This document shows, piece after piece, positions 1 through 8,313 of a stretch of DNA of 64,000 bases. A program made the translations under genes and the position numbers. Every line of letters starts with the position of its first letter. Position 1 is the stretch's first letter. The notes under the pieces were generated by a model that saw nothing but the letters and a program-made list of their open reading frames with translations, did not search any database and was not told the origin of the DNA. Source of the DNA: Litoribrevibacter euphylliae (GTDB taxonomy: Bacteria; Pseudomonadota; Gammaproteobacteria; Pseudomonadales; Litoribrevibacteraceae); contig NZ_JBHRSZ010000006.1 of assembly GCF_042646085.1 (NCBI RefSeq), positions 186,001 to 250,000 of the forward strand, read 5' to 3'.

Positions 1-574
1 GGATCGAGTGAATGTCCAAGTTGTTGGTTGGTTCGTCCAGTAGCAAAATATCTGGATCAGAGAATAAGGCTTGAGCAAGAAGTACACGCAGTTTCCAACC
101 CGGAGCTACTTCGCTCATCAGACCGAAATGCAATTCTTCAGCGATACCTGCACCTAACAGAATTTCACCGGCGCGCGCTTCGGCGGTGTAGCCGTCCATT
201 TCAGCGAACTGAGTTTCAAGGTCGGCGACTTTCATGCCGTCTTCTTCTGACATTTCTGGTAGTGAATAGATACGATCGCGCTCTTTCTTCACTTCCCACA
301 ATTCTGCGTGGCCCATGATAACGGTATCAATCACAGTGTATTCTTCGAACGCGAACTGATCTTGATTCAGTTTACCGATACGCTCGTTAGGCGTTAATGA
401 TACTGTGCCTGAGGTTGGTGCCAGTGATCCATCCAAGATTTTCATGAAGGTCGATTTACCGCAGCCATTGGCTCCGATCAGACCGTAGCGATTGCCTTCG
501 CCGAATTTTACAGAGATGTTTTCAAAGAGCGGCTTGGAGCCAAATTGCATGGTGATGTTTGCTGTCGAAAGCAC
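1..574 (-). CDS. ybiT: ABC-F family ATPase, YbiT-like (N-terminal part, cut by window edge)
   Basis: This is the N-terminal ~190 residues of an ABC-F ATPase, a soluble ribosome-associated family with two tandem ABC domains and no membrane part. The reverse strand shows Walker A GANGCGKS, the ABC signature region SEVAPGWKLRVLLAQ and Walker B DILLLDEPTNNLD. The SEVAPGWKLR form, rather than LSGGE, is typical of the first domain of YbiT. I chose the GTG at 574, preceded by AGGA, because it gives the usual MLxxANITMQFG opening. The linker and second ABC domain lie outside the window. The exact ABC-F subgroup is inferred from remembered similarity to E. coli YbiT. Confidence 0.85.
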   Translation of the reverse strand, partial: MLSTANITMQFGSKPLFENISVKFGEGNRYGLIGANGCGKSTFMKILDGSLAPTSGTVSLTPNERIGKLNQDQFAFEEYTVIDTVIMGHAELWEVKKERDRIYSLPEMSEEDGMKVADLETQFAEMDGYTAEARAGEILLGAGIAEELHFGLMSEVAPGWKLRVLLAQALFSDPDILLLDEPTNNLDIHSI

Positions 575-720
575 GAGAGAAATCCTGAATTGATGTGGGC
601 AAAAAATGAGCTGCGTACTTTAAGGATTTCTAGAGGAACAGTCGAGCGATATTTTAAGGCAGTCGTCGACTAATTGGGGTAGGATACAGCTCTTTTTACG
701 CCCGCTTTTCTGTTGTAGCC

Positions 721-1449
721 ATGAAACTCAGCCCGCGACTTCAAACCATTATTGACCTGGTCGAGCAGGATTATCAGCATATTTGGGACACTTGTTGTGA
801 TCATGGCTTGTTAGGCCAAGCGTTGCTTGCTGATACTTCGAAAGAGAGTCAGAGTTCAAAAGAGACAGATAACCGTCCGGTGATTCACTTTGTGGATGTG
901 GTGCCGGAATTGATGACTCAGTTAGAAACTCGATTGTCAGATGAGGCGAATGAGTTTAAAAAGTATTGGCAGATTCACTGCCAGAGTGCTGCGCAATTAA
1001 ATCTTCTCGAATTTCCTAAAGAGTGTCGCCATTTGATCATTATCGCCGGTGTGGGTGGTGACTTGATGATTGAGATTATTCAAGGTTTGTTGAATTCAAT
1101 TAGAGAGACTAAACACTCTGAATGCTTAGGAAATATCACTTTTCTGTTGTGCCCGGTTTACCATCATTATCGAGTTCGTACTTTCTTGGCAGAGCAGGGG
1201 CTGGGGTTGGAAACCGAAACGCTGGTGGAAGATAAAGGCCGCATCTACGAAATATTTCGGGTGTCTTTCTCAGCAACTCACCCTTTATCTTCAACCGGTG
1301 ATCAGATGTGGGATTTCTCCGAGCCTACACATCGCCGCTACCTAGAACAAACCATTAAACATTACCGTCAAGTGGTCAGACGGCACCCCGAAGCACAGCA
1401 AATCATCGAGGCTTATTTGTCGATAGCGCCTTCGTCAATCAACCTTTGA
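721..1449 (+). CDS. SAM-dependent methyltransferase, TrmK/COG2384-like
   Basis: This 242-residue protein opens with LSPRLQTIIDLV and has a class I methyltransferase motif I at DTCCDHGLLG (residues 23-32), which fits the COG2384 family. The best-known member of that family is TrmK, which makes m1A22 in tRNA of Gram-positive bacteria. The IAGVGGDLMIEII stretch matches the family's second conserved block (IAGMGG in TrmK). A C-terminal helical extension rich in charged residues follows. Gram-negative members are less studied, so tRNA A22 as substrate is an inference. The last 37 bases overlap the convergent SGNH esterase gene. An upstream gap of about 146 bases separates it from the divergent ybiT and should hold both promoters. 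Confidence 0.65.
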   Translation: MKLSPRLQTIIDLVEQDYQHIWDTCCDHGLLGQALLADTSKESQSSKETDNRPVIHFVDVVPELMTQLETRLSDEANEFKKYWQIHCQSAAQLNLLEFPKECRHLIIIAGVGGDLMIEIIQGLLNSIRETKHSECLGNITFLLCPVYHHYRVRTFLAEQGLGLETETLVEDKGRIYEIFRVSFSATHPLSSTGDQMWDFSEPTHRRYLEQTIKHYRQVVRRHPEAQQIIEAYLSIAPSSINL

Positions 1450-2030
1450 TACAAGCCTTCCGCTAACTTCCGATAGCCTGCCGCGTTTAAATGAATCGGG
1501 TCTGACTTGTATTGCGGGCTGCGCAGAAGGTCTGAGACGAGTTCGGCCTCCAATGGCACTTGGTATTCTTCTGCTAGTTCAAGATAGAAGGGCGCGGTGT
1601 CTGAGAACAGCTGCTTTTGCGGAACACCCACTAACAACACTTGAATATCGTTCCGATGAGCAATCTCTATCATCTTTGCCAGGTTTTGCTTTGTTTGAGT
1701 CGAAGAACGGTTTCGTAGGATGTCGTTCCCGCCTTCCAACAAAATAACCAGGCTGGCTTGATAGTCTTCCAGAGTTTTCTCGAAGCGTGTTAATCCTTGC
1801 GCAGTCATTTCTCCTGAAATGCCAGCGTTAATCACTCCTTGCCCGGTCAGTTCTTCTAATACGGCTGGATAGGCGTTGGCCTTATCCGTGCCAACGCCTT
1901 CGGTAAGGCTATCGCCAAACGCAACAATGACATCGTGTTTGGACAAGGGCGTGAGCTGACCTGAGTCTGAACAGGCTACTAAAAAAACGGTGCATAAAAT
2001 TAACAAACTGTGTTTTAGGTGTTGCTTCAT
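1413..2030 (-). CDS. SGNH/GDSL hydrolase lipoprotein (arylesterase/thioesterase I-like)
   Basis: This 205-residue lipoprotein has a signal peptide ending in the lipobox LVAC (Cys20), so it is probably membrane-anchored on the periplasmic side. The SGNH blocks are clear: FGDSLTEG with nucleophile Ser41, the conserved Gly in NAGISGE, GGND at about 100-103, and DPIH with Asp177 and His180. Family members (TesA, EstA-type arylesterases) hydrolyse acyl esters or thioesters. Substrate cannot be read from the sequence. Unlike E. coli TesA, which is a soluble periplasmic enzyme, this one is lipid-anchored. Its 3' end overlaps the convergent methyltransferase gene by 37 bases. It diverges from nhaD across about 140 bases. 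Confidence 0.8.
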   Translation of the reverse strand: MKQHLKHSLLILCTVFLVACSDSGQLTPLSKHDVIVAFGDSLTEGVGTDKANAYPAVLEELTGQGVINAGISGEMTAQGLTRFEKTLEDYQASLVILLEGGNDILRNRSSTQTKQNLAKMIEIAHRNDIQVLLVGVPQKQLFSDTAPFYLELAEEYQVPLEAELVSDLLRSPQYKSDPIHLNAAGYRKLAEGLYQRLIDEGAIDK

Positions 2031-2169
2031 TATTCAGTTCCTATTCACTTGAAGCCTTGTCGAATCATACGATGTGACTTCATCGGGTGATAAAAATATC
2101 CGTTTATTTTCAAAAAATGGAGGCGCATAATCCGTTCGAAAAATTTGACAGATAAGGCAGGAATTGAAA

Positions 2170-3402
2170 ATGCACGTGCTGATATTGAGTTTGATCGCGC
2201 TGGCGTTTGTCTTAATCATCATTGAAGATGTTATTCATTTGAATAAGGCAAAATCAACGCTTTTTATTGGATCTCTGGTGTGGATCTTAGCATTTATGTT
2301 TCCCGAAGGAGGAAACATTGAGCACGTAAAGGAAGGGTTAAATGAAAACCTTCTGGAGATCGCAACGCTGTGGTTATTCTTAATGGCGGCGATGACCTTT
2401 GTTGCTTATCTCAACCAGCAGGGGTTGATTACGCAGCTCGTTTATCGGTTGTTACCGAGTAAGATTAAGCTCAGATCGTTGATGTTTATGATTGCTTTGC
2501 TGGGCTTATTATTCTCATCTTTGGCCGACAACATTACCGCCTCATTGATCATGCTTTCTCTGCTGGCTTCTTTGAAATTAGAGCCCAAGCAAACGCTGAA
2601 ATTTGCAGCCTTGATTGTGTTTGCGGTGAATTCAGGTGGTGTATCTTTAATCACTGGGGATGTAACCACCTTGATGATCTTCCTGGCGGATAAAGTCACC
2701 ATTACTGACTTGTTTTTGTTAATCGCGCCTGCAGTATTTGGTGTGATGATGCTGGCCTTGTTCCTGATGCGTGGCATCAATGAAGAAGTGACCTTGCCGA
2801 AATTTAAACGCCCAATCGCCTTCGCTGATAAGCTGATTGCGTTGTTGTTCCTGATGACCATTGTTGGCACGTTAGTTATGAGTGTGGCCTTCTCTGTACC
2901 GCCTGTGCTGACGTTCTTGTTTGGCCTATCGGTAATGTTCATTACTCATCGAATCATCTACAAGAGCGAAACCAAGCCAAACGTGTTGGAATATGTGCGT
3001 GAAGTGGAATTCGATACCTTGCTCTTCTTCTTAGGCGTTCTCTTGTTAGTAGGCATGTTGAAAGAACTGTCGGTGTTGGACTTCCTTCCTCAGTTGTATC
3101 AGGTAATGCCTGTGTATGTTGCAAACTACTTTGTAGGGATTTTGTCGGCATTGGTTGATAATGTGCCGTTAACTGCAGCAATCTTGAAATCTGGTATTGA
3201 AATGGATACGGCGGATTGGCTGGGTCTGACTTACGCGGTAGGCGTGGGTGGGTCGCTACTCATTATTGGTTCTGCGGCGGGTGTGATTGCCTTGAGTAAA
3301 CTTACCGAGCTGACCTTCATTACCTATATGAAGTTCTTCCACTGGTTGTTGATGGCGTATACCGTGGGCTACTTGGGCGTGTTGGCGATAGCGAATTTGT
3401 AA
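2170..3402 (+). CDS. nhaD: Na+/H+ antiporter NhaD
   Basis: A 410-residue polytopic inner-membrane protein of the ion transporter superfamily that exchanges Na+ (or Li+) for H+. Conserved NhaD stretches are visible: SSLADNITASLI near residue 120 with a membrane-buried Asp-Asn pair, VNSGGVSLITGDVTTLMI near residue 160, and LVDNVPLTAAI near the C-terminus. These repeats of the (D)N-P/T type belong to the two inverted halves of the fold. I chose ATG at 2170 because AGGAA lies 6 bases upstream; an in-frame TTG six bases earlier is less likely. A strong terminator follows. The gene is monocistronic and suits a marine or sodium-rich habitat. Confidence 0.9.
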   Translation: MHVLILSLIALAFVLIIIEDVIHLNKAKSTLFIGSLVWILAFMFPEGGNIEHVKEGLNENLLEIATLWLFLMAAMTFVAYLNQQGLITQLVYRLLPSKIKLRSLMFMIALLGLLFSSLADNITASLIMLSLLASLKLEPKQTLKFAALIVFAVNSGGVSLITGDVTTLMIFLADKVTITDLFLLIAPAVFGVMMLALFLMRGINEEVTLPKFKRPIAFADKLIALLFLMTIVGTLVMSVAFSVPPVLTFLFGLSVMFITHRIIYKSETKPNVLEYVREVEFDTLLFFLGVLLLVGMLKELSVLDFLPQLYQVMPVYVANYFVGILSALVDNVPLTAAILKSGIEMDTADWLGLTYAVGVGGSLLIIGSAAGVIALSKLTELTFITYMKFFHWLLMAYTVGYLGVLAIANL

Positions 3403-3436
3403 TTATCAATAGGTCTGTGAATTGCATTTGATAAAG

Positions 3437-3466
3437 AACCCTGTCTGCTTTAGGCGGGGTTTTTTG
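3437..3466 (+). terminator. Rho-independent terminator after nhaD
   Basis: Nine-base-pair stem (3437-3445 with 3453-3461, including two G-T pairs) and a 7-base loop, running into a T tract. It lies 35 bases after the nhaD stop. Confidence 0.85.
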
Positions 3467-3562
3467 TTGTTCATTTGCCGGTTTCCTTTAGTGTATTAAA
3501 AATTAGTTCGCTAAAATGTACGTTCAGGAATCTCGATTTACATCTCAAAGGAATGAATTTTC

Positions 3563-4312
3563 ATGTCGCGTAGCTCCTCTCTGATTAAGGCTTTAAAGGC
3601 AAGCCTTAAAGCCAGCGGTCTCAAATACCTTGATGTAGCTAATGCGCTGGATCTGAGCGAGGCCAGTGTTAAACGGCTGTTTGCAGAAGAGAACTTTTCG
3701 TTAAAACGATTGGATCAAATCTGCGAATTGTTGGGGATGGAGTTTAGCGATTTGGTGGATATTGCTCGCCAATCCAGCCAGATTCGGACACTGACCATTG
3801 AGCAAGAGAAGGAAATTGTTAACGATATTTCTTTGCTCATTGTGGCAAACAGTGCCCTAAATCGATGGAGCTTTGAGGATATTCTGAGTGTTTATGAGTT
3901 CAGCGAAACCGAGCTTATACAATACCTGGCCAAGCTGGATCGGTTGAAATTGATTGAGTTGTTACCAGGTAATCGTATTAAGCTGCTGGTAGACCGAAAC
4001 TTTAGCTGGCAAAAAAACGGGCCCATTCAGCGCTTCTTTGAAGAAAAGCTGGTGATGGAATTTTTCAGTCACCGATTTAATGACCCAGGCGAAAAACGTC
4101 AGGTCTTGGTGGGCATGCTATCGAGAGCGTCTAATGAAACCTTCCAACGCAAACTTGATAAGCTGGCTGAAACTTTCCACAGTTTGCATCTACAGGATGA
4201 AAAGCTCCCGGTTGAGGAACGCTTTGGCACCAGTGTTATTACTGGGATGCGTTTGTGGGAACCTAAAGTCTTTGAGTCCAAGCGTCGTGTAAAGGACGAG
4301 CGAAAATTTTAG
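3563..4312 (+). CDS. XRE-type helix-turn-helix transcriptional regulator
   Basis: A 249-residue protein with an N-terminal XRE/Cro-CI helix-turn-helix at about residues 10-65 (LKYLDVANALDLSEASVKRL then FSLKRLDQICELLGM). A ~180-residue helical C-terminal region follows that I do not recognise as a known ligand-binding fold. The LYLDVANAL...SVKRLF pattern is found in many uncharacterised single-gene gammaproteobacterial regulators. AAGGA precedes the ATG. The gene is followed after two bases by the convergent hydrolase gene, with no terminator between them. Target genes cannot be told from the sequence. Confidence 0.75.
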   Translation: MSRSSSLIKALKASLKASGLKYLDVANALDLSEASVKRLFAEENFSLKRLDQICELLGMEFSDLVDIARQSSQIRTLTIEQEKEIVNDISLLIVANSALNRWSFEDILSVYEFSETELIQYLAKLDRLKLIELLPGNRIKLLVDRNFSWQKNGPIQRFFEEKLVMEFFSHRFNDPGEKRQVLVGMLSRASNETFQRKLDKLAETFHSLHLQDEKLPVEERFGTSVITGMRLWEPKVFESKRRVKDERKF

Positions 4313-4314
4313 TC

Positions 4315-5064
4315 TTACGTCCCTTGAATTGTTTCGGTTGCAAACTGCCCTTGTGCTAAAAAGTGTTTTACCTGAGCAATGACTTTTCGATTCTTCATCA
4401 TAAAAGGGTGAGTGACGGGCAGTACGATGTGCTGTTTCATTCCTTCAAGTTTTGTATTGGCAACGGTGACTTTTCCATCGTCAGAACCGGGTAGCCACAG
4501 AGATAGGATGGGGTTGGCTGTGCGAGAACCCGCGATGACCCCAAGTTCGAAATTGGCTGGGCCAAGTTGTGCTGGCGTACTGTTTTCTTGAGTGCCTAAT
4601 TGCAGTGATGAGGGGCCGCCGATCCATTCAAAACCGGGTAGGTTATGTAACTTATCCACAACCTCACTGCCTTGATTAGGCGGCCCTAACATGACGACTC
4701 GTCCCAGGTTAGGAATTGAATGATCTGCCAGATATTGCCTTACCAAAATGCCACCCATCGAGTGAGTGACAAAGTGAATCTTGAGGGCTTTGGGGCATTG
4801 GCTTAGTGCGTTGTTAATGTGTGTTTCTGCGAGGCTTGGAATCGAGTCTGATCGAGATGGGTAGTCGTAATTCACTGTCGCATAACCGGCTGTTTGCAGT
4901 GCTTTATCCAGTTTTTTCATGGAGTGTTTGGATTTTGCCAGCCCATGCAGCAGCACCACGCATTCGTTGTTGTGATTAGCGGGGATGTCGAAAGCATACG
5001 CCGGAAGAGATAGTGCAAATAGCGTCAATATTTGGATGAGAGGTCTTCTTCTGAACATAAACAT
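4315..5064 (-). CDS. Secreted alpha/beta hydrolase (lipase/acyltransferase-like)
   Basis: A 249-residue alpha/beta hydrolase with an N-terminal signal peptide (cleavage likely after PAYA, residue 24), hence periplasmic or secreted. HGLAKSKHS supplies the oxyanion region. THSMGG carries nucleophile Ser102, the Asp195/196 region (PGSDDGKV) is the likely acid and H219 (THPF) the likely base. It resembles the PGAP1/lipase-class proteins that recur in marine Gammaproteobacteria. Substrate is unknown. An in-frame Met two codons downstream (5058) is an equally plausible start, and no strong ribosome-binding site favours either. The 3' end nearly touches the convergent XRE gene. Confidence 0.8.
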   Translation of the reverse strand: MFMFRRRPLIQILTLFALSLPAYAFDIPANHNNECVVLLHGLAKSKHSMKKLDKALQTAGYATVNYDYPSRSDSIPSLAETHINNALSQCPKALKIHFVTHSMGGILVRQYLADHSIPNLGRVVMLGPPNQGSEVVDKLHNLPGFEWIGGPSSLQLGTQENSTPAQLGPANFELGVIAGSRTANPILSLWLPGSDDGKVTVANTKLEGMKQHIVLPVTHPFMMKNRKVIAQVKHFLAQGQFATETIQGT

Positions 5065-5132
5065 GGCTTTTACATTATGGTTGTATGGCGTTGTAGTTGT
5101 AGAGCTTTGTGGTTAGAGGTGGTAATGAATGT

Positions 5133-5179
5133 ATCCCGACGGGCTTTCTAAGCTAATACCTCTGAAAAGCCCTCGGGAT
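5133..5179. other. Long stem-loop between the hydrolase and the vWA gene
   Basis: Arms 5133-5147 and 5166-5179 pair over about 14 base pairs with one bulge, around an 18-base loop. It sits 10 bases past the vWA gene stop, so it may end or stabilise that transcript. No T tract follows on the minus strand, so it is not a textbook terminator. Confidence 0.55.
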
Positions 5180-5189
5180 AGTGTTTCCT

Positions 5190-7295
5190 TTACACCTTAC
5201 GGCGTTTGTTTTTAAAGGTGCTAACGAACAGTGGTAATAACATCAAGATCAACCAGAAGTCACTGGAGCCGCCACCGGAACCACCACTTGGGTATGAGCG
5301 AGGTGATTGGAACGCCGGTTGTTGCGTGTCTTTACGATTATCACGAACACCTTGAGAGGCACGTTGTTGACGCGCTGCCTGTTCGGTTTTAACGCGCTTG
5401 TCGTTGTTGCGCGCGATATTTAGTTGTTTGAACACTTCCTCTCTTACCACGATCATTGAGGTGTAATCCGTCACTAAACCGTATTCTTTGGCAAGATCGA
5501 CGATGGCTTGTTTTGCATCGGCATCTTCGCCCAGGTAATCAATCTTATTTTGAAGTTCTTCAATCTTTCCGAATGCCCACAGACGCTCGATTTCAGGATT
5601 TAACTGACTGTCATCAGGAAACTCAAAAGACGTTTTGTAGACCTTCTGTTCACCAGAAACCTTACCTTTGATGGTGACATCGGCTTTGCCTGATCCCCAA
5701 TAGTGACCGAATAGAATCAACTGCTGGCCTCGGTACACCGAACCAATTTTCTCGGGTGTTAGATCTCTGACTTTTACGCCATCAATTTCCACTTCCACAT
5801 CGTGAAAGGCTTCGTGTGTCAGCTTGCTGGTTGCAAGCATCAGATTGCCAACGATGTCATCACTGTTCGATACGCTCATTGCAAAGCCATTGGAGATTTT
5901 AGCCATGCTGTTCAATAAAGGTCGATTGGCGCTGTTGCCCATGACAAAGGTGAATAATCGAACATCGTATCTCTCGAGTAATTTCAGAAAGGCTTTCTTC
6001 TCGGTGGTGCCGACATTAGCGACGCCGTCAGTGACCAGAATGATGGCACTGGAACGGTCTGAATCGAGATCGTCCATGCCTTCTTCCAAACCTCGATATA
6101 GATTGGTGCTGCCGTTTGGTTGAGTGTTTTCGAGCGTTTGTGTATAGCGCGTTACATTCTCAGGCGTTGCCAGCGTATAGCCTCGGGTGATCTCGTTAGC
6201 GCTGTTGTTGAATAGCACGATACGGAATCGGTCATTCGGATTAAGTTTGGCAAGCCCTCGGTTAACGCCTTCGATCAAACTCTGGTATTTACCTTGCATT
6301 GAACCGGAGAAATCCAAAACAAATACCCAGTCGCGGCCTTCGTTAATTTTCTTCAAATCATCGCCCGGTGTGATGGTCATCATGAAGGTGCCACGAGACT
6401 GACCTGGCTCTTTATTGGCAATCATATCCACTGAACCGGGAAGCCCTTTCTGATGACGCCAGTAGACGGTGATATCCTGATCCAGTGTTTGAACTATGTT
6501 TTGTGTTGTGGTGGAGGTGATTTGAGCACTTTCGACTCCTTCCTGGGCTTCCTGAGAGATTGTGTCATTCTCTGTCTCGTTATCTGCCTGAGCGTTACGC
6601 ATTGAGATTGACCACTCCTGCTTGGATGTGGAATTAGCAACGGCTTGAGGATGTTTCGGAAGACGAATGTCTTCAATTGGGTAAGACGAACGAATCTTCA
6701 TATTGAAACTAAAAGCTTCGGTCACCTTATCGTTGTATGACCAAAACGCCAGCTTCTCTTCATCGACGCCGCCTTCTTCAAGCGGGTAGACGTATCGGCC
6801 AATGCCGTGATCCGCATGAACGGCCTGAATATAGACCAAGCGTATTTTGACATCTTGTTTCGGTAAGACAGGGTAGACGGCACTGTCGAACGACTTGTGC
6901 TCATCCTTCTCGGTCAGAGCGGTTTCCCGGCCTTGCGCTTTCTCTTGTTCGTAGATGTTTCTGGCTTGTTGTTTTTCCATTACCTCGCCGGTCACCGGTT
7001 GGCCGTCAATCCAGTAGGTGAACTCACCGACAGCCGCTTTTTCAGGTACAGGGAAGGAATAAATGGCTTCAAGTGTGACATCGTTGGGGTTGCCAAAGAC
7101 TTGAGTCACGCTGGTGATGGCATAACCATCTTCTACCGTGACTTCAACGTGATGCTGCTTAATTTCCAGGTCAGGAAGGTTACTGCCTTTCGGGCTCATT
7201 AACCCAGCAGCTGTTGCGATTTGACTGAGTGAAATCCCCAGTGTTGTGATAAGTAATGTTTTGAGATATCTGGTTGCTATATTCAAGGTTTTCAT
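5190..7295 (-). CDS. VIT/vWA domain surface protein with GlyGly-CTERM-like tail (marine proteobacterial sortase target family)
   Basis: A 701-residue exported protein. Residues 1-30 form a signal peptide, a VIT domain covers about 35-165 and a von Willebrand A domain starts near 320 with a MIDAS motif DFSGS (328-332). It resembles the marine sortase target family (inter-alpha-trypsin-inhibitor-like). The C-terminus reads PSGGSGGGSS, a hydrophobic segment, then KNKRRKV. This Gly-rich/TM/basic architecture is that of GlyGly-CTERM, the signal processed by rhombosortase, rather than LPXTG. A GGAGG site precedes the ATG by five bases. No sortase or rhombosortase gene lies in this window. Function is likely cell-surface adhesion or matrix binding, by inference from the vWA fold. 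Confidence 0.85.
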   Translation of the reverse strand: MKTLNIATRYLKTLLITTLGISLSQIATAAGLMSPKGSNLPDLEIKQHHVEVTVEDGYAITSVTQVFGNPNDVTLEAIYSFPVPEKAAVGEFTYWIDGQPVTGEVMEKQQARNIYEQEKAQGRETALTEKDEHKSFDSAVYPVLPKQDVKIRLVYIQAVHADHGIGRYVYPLEEGGVDEEKLAFWSYNDKVTEAFSFNMKIRSSYPIEDIRLPKHPQAVANSTSKQEWSISMRNAQADNETENDTISQEAQEGVESAQITSTTTQNIVQTLDQDITVYWRHQKGLPGSVDMIANKEPGQSRGTFMMTITPGDDLKKINEGRDWVFVLDFSGSMQGKYQSLIEGVNRGLAKLNPNDRFRIVLFNNSANEITRGYTLATPENVTRYTQTLENTQPNGSTNLYRGLEEGMDDLDSDRSSAIILVTDGVANVGTTEKKAFLKLLERYDVRLFTFVMGNSANRPLLNSMAKISNGFAMSVSNSDDIVGNLMLATSKLTHEAFHDVEVEIDGVKVRDLTPEKIGSVYRGQQLILFGHYWGSGKADVTIKGKVSGEQKVYKTSFEFPDDSQLNPEIERLWAFGKIEELQNKIDYLGEDADAKQAIVDLAKEYGLVTDYTSMIVVREEVFKQLNIARNNDKRVKTEQAARQQRASQGVRDNRKDTQQPAFQSPRSYPSGGSGGGSSDFWLILMLLPLFVSTFKNKRRKV

Positions 7296-7458
7296 AGCGC
7301 CCTCCGTTTGTTTTTTCGTAATGATCGGAGTGGAATTTAGAGCTAAGAAATTGGGCGCTCAATGGAAACAATCCAAGTTGAAGTGAGTGATTCTTGGGGT
7401 ATTAGGAGGTAATACTTTTTAGATGAAAAGCGGTACATTGTTTAGTTGAGCAAATGAC

Positions 7459-8187
7459 TCACTGCATTTTTTCACCCGAACTTTGAACTGGTGTAATCCC
7501 ATCCTCAAAGGGCACATATCGACGCCGAAAGGTGCTACCTTCTACGATTTCAGGTGTACTGATCCGGTCCATTCGAAAATGGCGGAAGTCTTCACGAGCC
7601 GGGTCCCAGGCGACTAAATACCATAGTGGCGGCAAGATCAGCATGGCTTGGGGTTCCACTTCACGATGGCTTACTTTTCCTTTTGCGTCACGGTATTGAA
7701 AGCGCAGGCAGTGTTGTTGCAAAAATGCCGTCTCGAAGGCGGGCAACAGAGTTGTGTCCATTTCCCCCATATCGGATATGTCCACCTGCGGTGCAAGTTT
7801 CCCAACGTAGAGGCAGTCTAAAAAACGGCGTAGGCCGCGTATCTTATCCGATGGTAAGGCTTTCTCTATTTTGGCGAGGCCCACATCTGCAAGCTCAGAG
7901 AAGGGGAGATTGCCGGCTGCACGCATGGAGGCAACGCTGATAAGCAGCGCAAAGACTTCGGCGACCGAAAGCCGGGCCGTGGTTTGAATTGATTGAGGGT
8001 CAAGTTGCAGGCCGCCCCCAGGCCCGGACTCAGAATGAATGACAAAGCCTTCATCACGTAGCGTGCTGATATCGCGCAGTACTGTACGTCTGGATGCGCC
8101 GACTTCCTCCGCTAATTCAGCGATGGTTGAAGTGCTTTTGCGGCGAAGGCTGCGAACTATGGCATCTTGTCTTTGGCGAACATTCAT
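7459..8187 (-). CDS. YafY-family regulator (HTH plus WYL domain)
   Basis: A 242-residue regulator. The N-terminal DeoR/HTH_11 winged helix (residues 5-60, with SASRRTVLRDISTLRDEGF-like order) binds DNA. A WYL domain at about 140-215 contains the family's characteristic WYLVAWD stretch. WYL proteins sense small ligands or nucleic acids, and the ligand here is unknown. It diverges from the epoxide hydrolase across 126 bases, the usual layout for a local regulator. A perfect 6-bp dyad in the gap is a candidate operator. Control of the neighbour is inference. Confidence 0.82.
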   Translation of the reverse strand: MNVRQRQDAIVRSLRRKSTSTIAELAEEVGASRRTVLRDISTLRDEGFVIHSESGPGGGLQLDPQSIQTTARLSVAEVFALLISVASMRAAGNLPFSELADVGLAKIEKALPSDKIRGLRRFLDCLYVGKLAPQVDISDMGEMDTTLLPAFETAFLQQHCLRFQYRDAKGKVSHREVEPQAMLILPPLWYLVAWDPAREDFRHFRMDRISTPEIVEGSTFRRRYVPFEDGITPVQSSGEKMQ

Positions 8188-8264
8188 ATCGTCAGGTTAT
8201 TCATTGTTAAGGAAGTTATTGGTGTCAATATTTGGCACTGATGAGTTTTACATTATCTGCTCTT

Positions 8265-8285
8265 ACCAGCAAGACATTGGCTGGT
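8265..8285. promoter_or_regulatory. Candidate operator dyad between the WYL regulator and epoxide hydrolase
   Basis: Perfect inverted repeat ACCAGC / GCTGGT with a 9-base spacer, 28 bases before the hydrolase ATG. A short dyad like this could be chance; the divergent regulator is the reason to note it. Confidence 0.3.
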
Positions 8286-8313
8286 TATCTCAAATGGATA
8301 GAGGAGTAATTTA

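Noticed and set aside
2442..2942. 166-residue open frame on the minus strand inside nhaD
   Set aside because: It lies wholly within a well-supported membrane transporter gene. Its Asn/Ile/Ser-rich translation looks like the complement of hydrophobic codons.
6187..6402. Plus-strand frames inside the VIT/vWA gene
   Set aside because: They run opposite the vWA domain and lack ribosome-binding sites or coding-like composition.
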